From Pocillopora verrucosa (lineage: Eukaryota; Cnidaria; Anthozoa; Scleractinia; Pocilloporidae): a stretch of 64,000 nt of DNA. The first letter of the stretch is position 1, and each line of letters starts with the position of its first letter. The stretch covers positions 13,644,628 through 13,708,627 of the forward strand of contig NC_089318.1 in the NCBI RefSeq assembly GCF_036669915.1, in the 5' to 3' direction. Under the pieces are notes generated by a model. That model was given only the letters and a program-made list of their open reading frames with translations. It made no database searches and was not told the DNA's origin. The position numbers and the translations under genes are program-made. Shown in pieces: positions 24,112 to 33,675 of the stretch.

Positions 24112-24480
24112 TCATGGTTTTACTTGGCCTTGCTGTACGCTTCTGCAAGGAAGATACTTTATAAAACTCTGCGATAACCCAAACTTGTTTGTCTTGGTGG
24201 TGTTGAATGCTTCACACAATTTTTCGGATCTTCCTAACTCGTCCCATAACTCACTATGATGCCTTGGAGACAAAGTCTGCAAAATTGAAACCATAGCGTC
24301 GCTTACTTCGGTGATGTTTCTTCTTTTGGTTCTCTCCATTTCTGACTGTAGGCCTATGCCCATCATTGTAACTGGGGTTACTCCGCAAATACTAAGGAAT
24401 TCGTTTAACTCCTGTTTCCGGAAGCTCACAACACAATGTCTTTCTGTATCTGACAAGTCGTTTTGGAATTTGGAAGTCAT
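24112..24480 (-). pseudogene. Unrecognised minus-strand coding-like segment
   Basis: A 122-codon frame containing NITEVSDAMVSILQTLSP and SELWDELGRSEKLCEAFNTT, with ordinary amino-acid composition unlike a random AT-rich frame. I do not recognise the family. Its 5' end overlaps the start of the plus-strand LINE fragment near 24,450, so the first ~10 codons are probably not part of it. It may be an exon piece or transposon cargo caught in the inverted-repeat structure. Confidence 0.4.
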
Positions 24481-25430
24481 TATACTGGGTGACCTGAACT
24501 GTGACTATCTTAATGACTCCCTTGGTAAAACATAAAGATTATTGGAATTTCTTGCTGCTAATGAAATAGAACAAATAATTAAAGAACCCACTCGTGTTAC
24601 TTGTTACTCGTTACGTCTACCCCAAGTCTGTTCAGATCTTCAGGAGTTCTTAGTACAACTATAAGTGATCATTACCCTATTTTTGGACTAATGAACGGCC
24701 CAGCAATTTGTCCACATAAGCATCGAATCTTGACAACGCGGACTTGGAACGAGAAAGTAGGAAAAATTTCATCAATGACTTAAAGAAAACTCCTTGGACC
24801 TTTCTTGAGTTTTTCGATGACGTGGAGGACATGTATTCCGCCTGGGAGTGCTTGTTTAAATCATTAATTGATTCCCACTTTCCTATCAAAAGGAAAAGAC
24901 TCCGAAAGCAAACGTACCCATGGTTAGACAACTCTGTGCTACGAATGATGAGAACCCGGGACAAGGCGCATAAAAAGGCAATAAGAACTGGTCTCACTGA
25001 AGACTGGAAAAAATATAGGCGACTCCGTAACCAAGTAACTAGCAGTAACAGGAAAAACAGAAAAGCCTATTTTAAGAATAAACTTCAAGAAAATCGAGCT
25101 AACCCTAAAGCCTACTGGAATACACTCCATAAAGTCCTTCCATCAAAGGATAGGAGCGCCAAGATTGAAAAACTATTGACAGATGGTAACCAAGTGACTA
25201 ACAAGACAGCTATAGCGAATTCACTAAATCAGTATTTTACCACGATTGCATCTACATTGTTGGCAAATCAGCCTCCCCCAGAACCGCAGCCAATAAAGCC
25301 ATCGCCATCTGAGCTCTTCAAGTTAAAACCTTTATTGGATTCAGATGTGTATATGGCTCTGAGACAATAAACCCCTGTAAGGCCACTGGTGCAGACAACA
25401 TCTCGACAGTACACTTTATTCGCTTTTATC
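24450..25430 (+). mobile_element. Non-LTR retrotransposon (CR1/L2-like) fragment
   Basis: Begins in the endonuclease, VIILGDLNCDYLNDSLG, then TTISDHYPIFGLM (the conserved SDH of the nuclease), and the endonuclease-RT linker in the 208-codon frame 24744-25370 (TYPWLDNSVLRMMRTRDKAH, NPKAYWNTLHKVLPSK). The last recognisable piece, around 25,375-25,410, is the start of RT (KATGADNIS). Both ends are truncated and there are frameshifts. It is nested within the left side of the inverted-repeat structure. Confidence 0.85.
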
Positions 25431-26159
25431 TTCATGTTTGTGTTTGTTTAAAATTAAAAGTAACACCATGTTAATCGACTATTTCTTCTTTAAGTATACC
25501 GTGCTTTACTGGCATTAAAACCTAACCTGATTTGTAATTACTTTTGTTTGAAGGATCATCATAACAAGGACATCAAACAAAGGGGTAGCTTTTACTTACA
25601 TGTCCTGTTTGCTATGATTTGTCAAGTTCCACAGCGCTATCACTGTTCTTGTCGTTATTGCTCCTATTATCATCGTTAGCAGTATTTCCATCATCATTCT
25701 CGTTTTTACTGACATCAACATCGCCAATATCTTTGGCACCTCCCATCGTCATCGTTATCAGCACGGCCCCTATCGTCGTCGTTAAAACTGGTATTGACAT
25801 CGCCGATATCTTTGGATGGGAAAGTAAATTTGAAGCTTCGAATTATTGATCGACGCATAAGCATAAAAGACGCCTCAGTACCTGCTCTAGCCCACAGTAA
25901 TTGAATTTCGCATCAACGATGTTAAAGCCTCGCAATTGAGCCCTTATGCCTCCAGTACACCATGAAAGGGATATGTACTCGCTCGACGCGATGTTATATG
26001 GCAAACCTCGAGAAACCACACCTGACTAACATCATTCTATTGGAAATAAAAAGGGAAAATAATCACTGTAATAAAAAGTCTAGCTTTTTGTTAGAAACGA
26101 TAACTTTTCTAATGCTTCAGCTCAATGAAACCAACATATTTTATCAGACATGATAAATG
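25431..26159. other. Interval between LINE fragment and inner palindrome
   Basis: Contains a degenerate ATC/CGT-rich low-complexity stretch around 25,640-25,820. The opposite-strand frames over it are composition artefacts. Nothing else is supported. Confidence 0.5.
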
Positions 26160-26554
26160 TGGTAGTTCCTAAAACAAGGAATGACCTAAAACGACCTAAA
26201 ATGATCTCAATGACCTAAAATTAGCTTGAGTTTGCGGCGCCGACAAAATTAGAAATTTTGGGCAAGCCAAAATAAAGTGTGCGTGACAAAATAGAGCGTT
26301 GGCTCCTCTGGATTTTTTTTTTTTTTGGCCTAAATACCCCATGTAGTCACTTTCACGGCCGTTTCAAGGAGTGTTGTGTAGTGCCACCATGGACAAAGGG
26401 AAGCGATAGGCATGTATGATTTCATCAGTCAATTAAGAAAGACGCGAAACAATCCATTGTTGCTTCTTAATTAAGGTCCTTGAGCTTCTTCCGTTGCTGG
26501 CGTGTAAGGCACGTTGGAAGCAATAGTTCGCAAAGTGATCGAACTTAGTGTATG

Positions 26555-27262
26555 GGCGGCCGTCACCATCAAAAATACAAGGATGTCAAATAGATTAGCA
26601 AATACAAAGCTGGTCTAAAGATCAGCTGCAGGATAAAATAGCTAATAAAGGAATGGCATGGCCGAATTATAGACGGTTTAGTTTTCCTTCGTGAAACAGA
26701 ACGCCCTAAACATGGATAGTTCAGCCAAATGATAAACGGTCTAGTTGCCCATGTCGAGTTGGAATATGAAATTGTGAAATGGACTGGCTCAATTGCGAAT
26801 AGCCTAACACTCATTTGCAATACAGTACACAAACGGTGTTGCGTTGCTTCAAATGGCTCAGGGTAACGTCGAGTAACACAGTGTACGCACAAACGGTGTA
26901 GCGTTGCGTGAAATAGCTCAGCTTAATATAGAATGGTACAGCGTACACACATATGGTGTAGCGTTGCGTGAAATGGCTCAGCGTAATGTCGAATAGTACA
27001 GCGTACACACAGATAGTGTAGTGTTAGGTCGAATAGCTTTGCAGAACATCAGACGCTCTATCTGAACATTAAATTGCTTAGTATTACTTGAAATATTTCG
27101 ATGTTGTGGCGAATCGTCGAGCTTGCTTGTGGCGTGGCGTGAGGGCCATGCCATTCCTTCATAAGTTATGCTATCCTGCAGCTGATCCTTACTGAAACCA
27201 TCTTTGTATTTGCTGATCTATTTGACATCCTTGTATTTTTGGTGGTGACGGCCGCCAAGGCT
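26555..27262. repeat. Self-contained element with ~115-bp terminal inverted repeats
   Basis: Left end GGCGGCCGTCACCA... (26,556) and right end ...GGTGGTGACGGCCGCC (27,259) are complementary over about 115 bases, each containing GATGTCAAATAGAT and CAGCTGCAGGAT or complements. A third copy of the same terminus lies at 29,030-29,140. This suggests a MITE-like unit whose ends were reused inside the larger palindrome. Confidence 0.7.
26815..27030. repeat. 60-bp tandem repeat, left arm
   Basis: About 3.5 imperfect units with an exact 60-base period. Each contains a version of CAAACGGTGTAGCGTTGCGT and an AAATGGCTCAG-type block. The array is the reverse complement of the one at 28,205-28,465. Confidence 0.9.
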
Positions 27263-28204
27263 ATCGCGCCGAAACCACCAAAAATACAAACCACAAATGG
27301 AACAGCGATCTGCTGGGAGCATGACGTCATCGAATGTGAAGACTGCTACGAAACTGCCCGCTTACTTTTCAACGAGAATTCCACTTCAAAGGCTCTTTGA
27401 ACAATGGAGGAGTACGTGAGAAGTTGAATTTTGTGTGTGCCCTGGACGCCATGGTAAGAAAACTGATATCCTTGATCTGTTTTGACATTTTTCAATCAAA
27501 CTGAGTGATATCGGAATGCTTTTAATTGGTGTGTGGACGATAAAACCAACTCGGAAAAGAGGTTGCTTTGGCAAAAACTACATGTTTGATTGAAAAATGT
27601 CAAAACAGATCAAGGATATCAGTTTTACTTACCATGGCGTCCAAGGCACACACAAAATCCAACTTCTCATGTATTCCTGCAATGTTCAAAGAGCCTTTGC
27701 AGTTAAACTCTCATTGAAAAGTCAGCGCGAGTCAGAAAAGAAAAGAGAACTCGGCAATCGACATTTAATGCATGTCTTAACACTACTTAATACTATAAAC
27801 ATTCAGGCTCACCAACGCGTGCAAACTGTGGTAAACTAGGAGGCCGGCAAACCGTGGTAGAATCCAGTCTCGTTGCTATTTTAATTAACGCTTTCATGAA
27901 CGATAACGAATAAATGCAATATCGGCGAGGGTAAAAATAGAGAAACTCACTGAATTGGCTCTGCTTTATGGCAGGGCCAAGTGAAGACTTTTCAACACAG
28001 CAACTACACCATGTGATGGTTTCGCGACACTCTTCACATTCGCTGACGTCATGCCCCCCAGCAGATCACTGTTCCATTTGCGGTTTGTATTTTTGGTGGT
28101 TTCGGCGAGATAGCCTACACGTCATGCCACAAGCAAGCTCGACGATTCGCCACAACATCGAAATATTTCGTGTAATGCTAAGCAATTTAATGTTGAGATA
28201 GAGC

Positions 28205-28465
28205 GTCTGATGTACTACAAAGTTATTCGACTTTACGCTGAGCCATTTCACGCAGCGCTACACCATTTGTGTGTACGCTGTAGCATTCGACATTACGCTG
28301 AGCCATTTCACGCAACGCTACACTGTTTGTATGTACGCTGTACCATTCTATATTACACTGAGCTATTTCACGCAACGCTACACCGTTTGTGCGTACGCTG
28401 TGCTACTCGACATTACCCTGTGCCATTTGACGCAACGCTACACCGTTTGTGTACTGTATTGCAAA
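28205..28465. repeat. 60-bp tandem repeat, right arm
   Basis: About four imperfect 60-base units, each with ACGCAACGCTACACCGTTTG and a GTACGCTGT block. Because 60 is a multiple of three, frames on both strands stay open and repeat (plus 28210-28764 and 28271-28468), which explains the long open frame here without a gene. Confidence 0.9.
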
Positions 28466-28538
28466 TGAGTGCTAAGCTATTCGTAATTGAGCCAGTCCAT
28501 TTCACAATTTCATGTTCCAACTCGACATGGGCAACTGG

Positions 28539-28685
28539 GTTCAAGGTCGTTTCGCTACAAAGTCGTTTCGCTGCAACACGAGTCGATTCGCTACACACAC
28601 AAAGTCGATTCGCTAAACATCTTAGGTCGTTTCGCTTCAAACTCCATAAGCCCAAAAGTCGATTCGCTACACTTTCGCTACCTCA
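28539..28685 (+). repeat. Irregular array of GTCGWTTCGCT motifs
   Basis: Seven or so copies of AGTCGATTCGCTACA or GGTCGTTTCGCT with spacers of about 8-25 bases. It is present only in the right arm of the palindrome. Confidence 0.8.
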
Positions 28686-30125
28686 TTTAAACTCAAGAAA
28701 TTTTCGCGAATATTGTAGTGTTGCGTCCTTTTCAAACGTAAAGTTGCTGCGCTTCGACCGATAGCGATAGGATTATATATATTACCCAGTTCCCCCGCGC
28801 GCTGATGAAAATCTTTATTGATTATTACGTAGGTAATTTTATTCGGCTAACCCGAGAAATTCAGACAGTAAGTTTATAAGTTTATTTGTAACTGAGGACT
28901 ATTTTTTATTTACAACAGTAATTATATTAATTATACTAGTTATATTCACTATCGAATCTGGACCGTTTATCATTTGGCTAAACTATTCATGTTTAGGGTG
29001 TTCTGTTCCATGAAGTAAAACTAAACCGTCTATAATTTGGCCATGCCATTCCTTTATTAGCTATTCCATCCTGCAGCTGATCCTTAAACCAGCTTTGTAT
29101 TTGCTGATCTATTTGACATCCTTGTATTTTAGTGGTGACGGCCGCACATATTAGTGCTCAGCATAGCAAGATCAGTGTCTCGGATGCTATTCGAGACGCA
29201 TGACCTCCTATGGATTCCTACGATATTCAACGAACGAGAGGTTATTTTAGCGACATTTGGTTTGTCACCTATTCCTCTCAATAACATTTGCGTTTTGCGG
29301 CTGTTCGAGATCATTGGAGGTGCTTAATTGCCGCTCAAATCGACCGGTCCGATCCAGATTTTGTCGACACTGCATCGTTCACATCCCACAAGGTCATACT
29401 GACCCATAAGGTCATTTTAGAAATCACTCAAGGTCATTTTAGGTCATTTAGGTCGTTTTGTGTCATTTTAGGTCATTCCTTAGGTCACAGATTTGAATTT
29501 ACTGTATGACTAGCTGCTGTCGGCAAAAGTATATCAGAGTTGATGAGAATGTTTCTTCAACAAAATCCTTCGTTCTCAAAACGGTAGGCAAAATAAACTC
29601 TACTAGGCGGAATTTTCGCGCGTGTCTTGGTTAAAGCAGGAGCGCCTGTTTAAACTCAATTAGTGAATAAAATTCATCCCGTTGCAACAATTTCGCCTCA
29701 ACATCGTTACGTTTGTATTAAGAAGAAAGATGGTTCCAAATTACTAGGAAACGATCTGAACGAAAGGTATATTTAAACCGTTTCCTTCTGATCGGGGAAT
29801 TGATCTAGGAACTCTTAGGACCAGGTCCTAAACATAGCTAGGTCATTACGGGCTGATACATTTTTTTCCTCGACAGAGACGTTTTCTCCATTTTTTATTC
29901 ATGAAATCTGTTCACCTATGAACAAACATTGGTCATAACTAATGGTAACGTCTGAGTCGAGGCAACATTGGAGATATTAGGTTATTAAGTTGGGGTAAAT
30001 TTTCTCATGGTTCAAAGCGGCCTGAAACGACCTTACAACGTTGGGATAAAATTTTGTTAACACCAGATATTTGCCATATTTTTTGTAATAAGTATTAAAA
30101 GGAGGGGAAGATATATTTATGAATA

Positions 30126-30818
30126 TCACGAAATGTTGAGAAATCTTTACGATAGAACTCAAGTTGAAGTCAAAGATCACCTTCGATCCGCCATATTGGC
30201 GGGCAAGTATGGGCAGACCAAGTGCAATTTCCAGTTTTTTTTGTAAGAAAAAATAATTGGAACATTCTTATATCAATTTCGTAATTAGGACCCTAAAACA
30301 AGACTTCATGCCAAATCTCAGCCAAATCAGTGATATGAAATGGCCCACGAAAGTTCGAAAGTTACAGACTATCGAACCTAAATGGAATCTTTTAGACGAT
30401 TTTTTCGTGAACTGTATTGTTTAAAACTCCTGTTTCACACTTATAGTGGACTGCTTCGTCACCGTAGCTTCAGCTTCCCTTTTGTTGTTATTTATTGTTA
30501 TTTTTTAATTCCCTCAATTCCCCGCTTCCTACGGTACCTCTTAAAACTATGTGAAGGCCCCTTCTCTTACCTGGTTTATGCTATTGATTCCTGCTTGATA
30601 TGTTTTTAATTTACGATAATGATTGTTCCATAAATAAATGAATAAACAGAAAAAATTAGTAATGATAATAATAATAATAATATTAATAATAATAATATTA
30701 ATAATAATAATAAGGCGGTCAAACAAATTTATGATATGCACTGTTTTTGAAAATTTCAGAATGTTCGTTGCTAGTAAAAACATTTCTACGAATAGCTAAA
30801 AATATTCGTTTCTTCAAA
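30126..30818. other. Interval before the family-2 candidate first exon
   Basis: Contains an (AAT)n-type microsatellite at about 30,661-30,712. No TATA box comparable to that at 57,556 was seen upstream of 30,819. Confidence 0.6.
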
Positions 30819-30852
30819 ATGCTGATGCATTTTTTGATTTTGTTCATTGCAG
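30819..30852 (+). CDS. Candidate alternative signal-peptide first exon, gene 2
   Basis: ATG followed by a hydrophobic stretch, MLMHFLILFIA, then a consensus-like donor (G|GTAATG), ending in phase 1. The PAN exon at 34,317 starts in the matching phase, so joining would give ...FIA followed directly by DVCIADQ, a sensible cleavage point. The related gene has the equivalent exon at 57,672. A second candidate first exon lies at 33,603. Transcript evidence is needed to decide which is used. Confidence 0.45.
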
Positions 30853-31399
30853 GTAATGATATTAATAAAGGGTAGTGACTAGGATGGCAACTAGGACTTG
30901 CACCAGAATTTTAAAGACTATCTACATCAATTTTACCCTGAACTTAAAAAATTCGTCCTTTTACTGGAAATCGATGGTTGCGAGAGACTGAGGTCAAATG
31001 AGTCTGGATTCAAAGTTTGTTAGGGTTCAAATGGTTTCTTTATTTGGAAAAAAATTTATTCTTTTTAATGGATAATAGCTTCTACCCTTCTCTTTTTGTT
31101 TCATTGAAATCGATGTTCAAAAATGCCCAATGAACTGTAATCAAACTGTGTTTGTTTTTCTAACAAGGTTTGTCGCTCTATTTGCCTTTAACTCGGAAGC
31201 AATATAAATAACCTCTCTAATTATAAAAGTGATCAAAACAAATTAAGAAACATGAGCACATTATTTTGAAAACATTTATATTTTTAGATGGAAAACACGA
31301 AGTAATGTAAATACATTGAAGGTATGCCAAAAGACTTCCACTAATAGAAAGAAAAGTCAACTGATTCTCCTCATTGAAAACCCACCTTTTTATTTCTTT

Positions 31400-32960
31400 T
31401 TTTATCTTCCTACTCGTTACAAAATCGGAATATAATGGACTTACTTCATCAAATTCGTTCGCTAGAGCTTCTTATCGATAAGTGAACGTTTGCTTGTAGA
31501 GTCCGAAAGAGGTTCTTGTTTTGATAATTAAATTGATAAAAAAAAGCTTAGGGTTTACGAGGTTGGACTTTTCCCTCCTGAGACTAAAAATTATCATTAC
31601 AAGAAAAAGTCAGCAATTTATAGTACAACATCATTCCAGTTTTTGATAATAAAGATAAGAAGTCAGACCGTGTATCAGTGTATATCAAGCGAAAAGTTTT
31701 AAACTTGTGTATAAATCAAAGCTAATTTGAACTTGTGAAAATGAATTTCTGCTGATTCATTGCCTCCAATTGCTTTTATTGCCAGACGGGAGCAGTAAAT
31801 CATGGAGAAGGAACATGATTCACAGGAAGTTCTTACCAGAGAACCAAAATAAACATCGTTAAGGTAATTTAACAAAGCATCACAATATCAGCTGTTGTAC
31901 ATATCTTTCAGCAAACAAAAGAGGAAGACGGAAATATTGACAGAAATATGGATATGAAAGATGTCGCGGAGGTTAATTGGCTGACTTAGCTTGTAACAAG
32001 GTTCCATGATAATCAAAACTTATCCATCACGAATATCATGACACACAGGAAGTTCTTACCACCACCAGAATAAACAGTGGTTGCATGATAATTTGACAAA
32101 GTTTCAGCATGCCTGCTGTTGTGCATGTGTAAAAACGATAACCCAGAAAAATGTTTTTTTATTTTCCTACTCGTTACAAAATCGGAATATAATGGACTTA
32201 CTTCAACAAATTCGTTCGTTAGAGCTTCTTATCGATAAGTGAACTTTTGCTTGTAGAGTTAGACAGAGGTGCTTGTTTTGATTATTAAATGGATAAAAAA
32301 AACAGCTAAGTGCTTACGAAGGAGGACTTCTCCCTCTTGAGACTAAAAATGATAACAAACAATAATGATAAAAATATCAATAACAATTACAAAAAAAAAG
32401 GCAGCAACTTTTACTACAGCATAATTCCAGTTGTCGATAATGTCTGCAATGAAAGAGGATAAGAAGTCATGCCGTGTGTCAGTGTACATCAAGTGAAAAG
32501 TTTGAAACTTGTTTAGATAACAAAGCTAATATGAAGTTGTGAAAATCAATTTCTACTGATTTATTGCCTCTAATATGAAGCCTTTACTGCTAAACGGGAG
32601 CAATAAATCATGGAAAAGGAACATGATTCACAGGAAGTTCTTACCAGAGAACCAAAATAAACATCGTTATGTTAATTTAACAAAGCCTCATAATCCCAGC
32701 TGTTGTACAAGTCTTTCAGCGAAAAAAAGGGGAAGACGGAAATATTCACCGAAATATGGATATGTAAGGTGTCGAAGAGGTGAATTGACTAACTTAGCTT
32801 GTAACAAGGTTCCATGATAATCAAAACTTATCCATCACGAATATCATGACACACAGGAAGTTCTTACCACCACCAGAATAAACAGTGGTTGCATGATAAT
32901 TTGGCAAAGTTTCAGCATGCCTGCTGTTGTGCATGTGTAAAAACGATAACCCAGCAAACC
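31400..32960. repeat. Tandem duplication (~760 bp) upstream of gene 2
   Basis: About 31,400-32,157 and 32,160-32,960 repeat each other (both start CTACTCGTTACAAAATCGGAATA and end with CTGTTGTGCATGTGTAAAAACG). The homologous place near 58,405-59,190 has only one unit, so the duplication happened after the large blocks separated or was lost there. An 80-codon frame lies in the second unit (see rejected items). Confidence 0.85.
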
Positions 32961-33602
32961 ATCAAATGAATTCTTCATTTTCACAAACTATGTTTACATC
33001 TATCCATTTATTTAACGCACGCATTTTTAACGGCGAACCAATTTAGTCAATTACATTATGACACAGAACTTTTGCGAGCTTTACCGGTCTTATCGATTTT
33101 GTTATGAATACAAAATTGTAGGAAGGTTCGTGACCTAAAACAATTCTTTCAGGTCCAATTTATCCTAATTCAGCACAGACGGTTTAAATATCAGTGTGCT
33201 TATCAATTTAAAAATTTCTGATATCCTTTCTAAAATGGGACGACAGTATGGACATATAAGGTTTCGTGGAAGTGAATTTGGTGACGTTTTACACTGCTGC
33301 ATAATTATAACTGTTATATATGAATTTTTCATGATAGCATGTCAGGCCACAGAATGATGTGACAAAACTTAATTATGGCAATTGACAGGCAAATTATTGC
33401 TAAACCGAGCAGCATTCTAAACAAACATTTTTTACTGGTAGAAACTAAGGCACAAAAGATGACATGCGAAATAATTTGACTGCTATTGGTTTAACCGGCG
33501 ACAGCCTAATTTCCATTGTTTCAAACTTCCCCTGTCATGATATGTAATATTAAGTAAAGAATTCGTTTCTTGACCAGAACTTTTCTAATCGTTTTCTGTA
33601 TC

Positions 33603-33675
33603 ATGTATTCTGTTTCTGTCTCCCTTCTCTTATTGGAGCTCTGCTTTATGATACAAAGGGCTGTCAGATCACAAG
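33603..33675 (+). CDS. Gene 2 exon: signal peptide
   Basis: Encodes [18 protein letters not shown] and a short tail, with a hydrophobic core suited to secretion, then a GTTAGT donor in phase 1. The copy at 59,870 differs by one residue (Ser to Phe). Start chosen because it is the first ATG with a hydrophobic core before a donor in the right phase. Confidence 0.7.

Larger units (their letters stand above)
26160..29485. repeat. Large inner palindrome (foldback-type element)
   Basis: The two arms are reverse complements about a centre near 27,570. Matching pairs include 26,165-26,225 with 29,400-29,480 (AATGACCTAAAA / TTTTAGGTCATT), 26,558-26,740 with 28,970-29,140, 26,815-27,030 with 28,205-28,480, 27,035-27,135 with 28,115-28,215, and 27,265-27,560 with 27,590-28,110. 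The arms differ by insertions (27,138-27,258 on the left, 28,539-28,950 on the right). No transposase is encoded. A transcript through it could fold into a hairpin more than 1 kb long. Confidence 0.85.
23340..30125. repeat. Nested inverted-repeat composite, outer arms
   Basis: Outer arms about 23,390-23,875 and 29,575-30,045 are diverged reverse complements. Anchors are TTTACCCCAACTT and ATATCTCCAATGTT on the left and their complements near 29,968-29,990, and ACCGTTTTGAGAACGAA near 23,858 with its complement near 29,572. Weak similarity may continue outward to 23,340 and 30,125. Inside lie an unrecognised minus-strand frame, a LINE piece (left side only) and an inner, much better matched palindrome. 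Confidence 0.75.

Noticed and set aside
28210..28764. 184-codon frame with a repeated 20-residue pattern
   Set aside because: It arises from the 60-bp tandem array (period divisible by three) and is matched by equally open frames in other frames and strands.
26160..29485. CRISPR-like array
   Set aside because: The repeats are tandem 60-bp units without spacers of constant length, in an evidently eukaryotic setting and mirrored in inverted orientation.
32575..32817. 80-codon frame MKPLLLNGSNKSW..., conserved at 58,818-59,060
   Set aside because: The two copies differ at four bases, three of them changing the residue, and a third copy near 31,790 has an in-frame stop. Conservation is explained by the recent large duplication; there is no sign of purifying selection.
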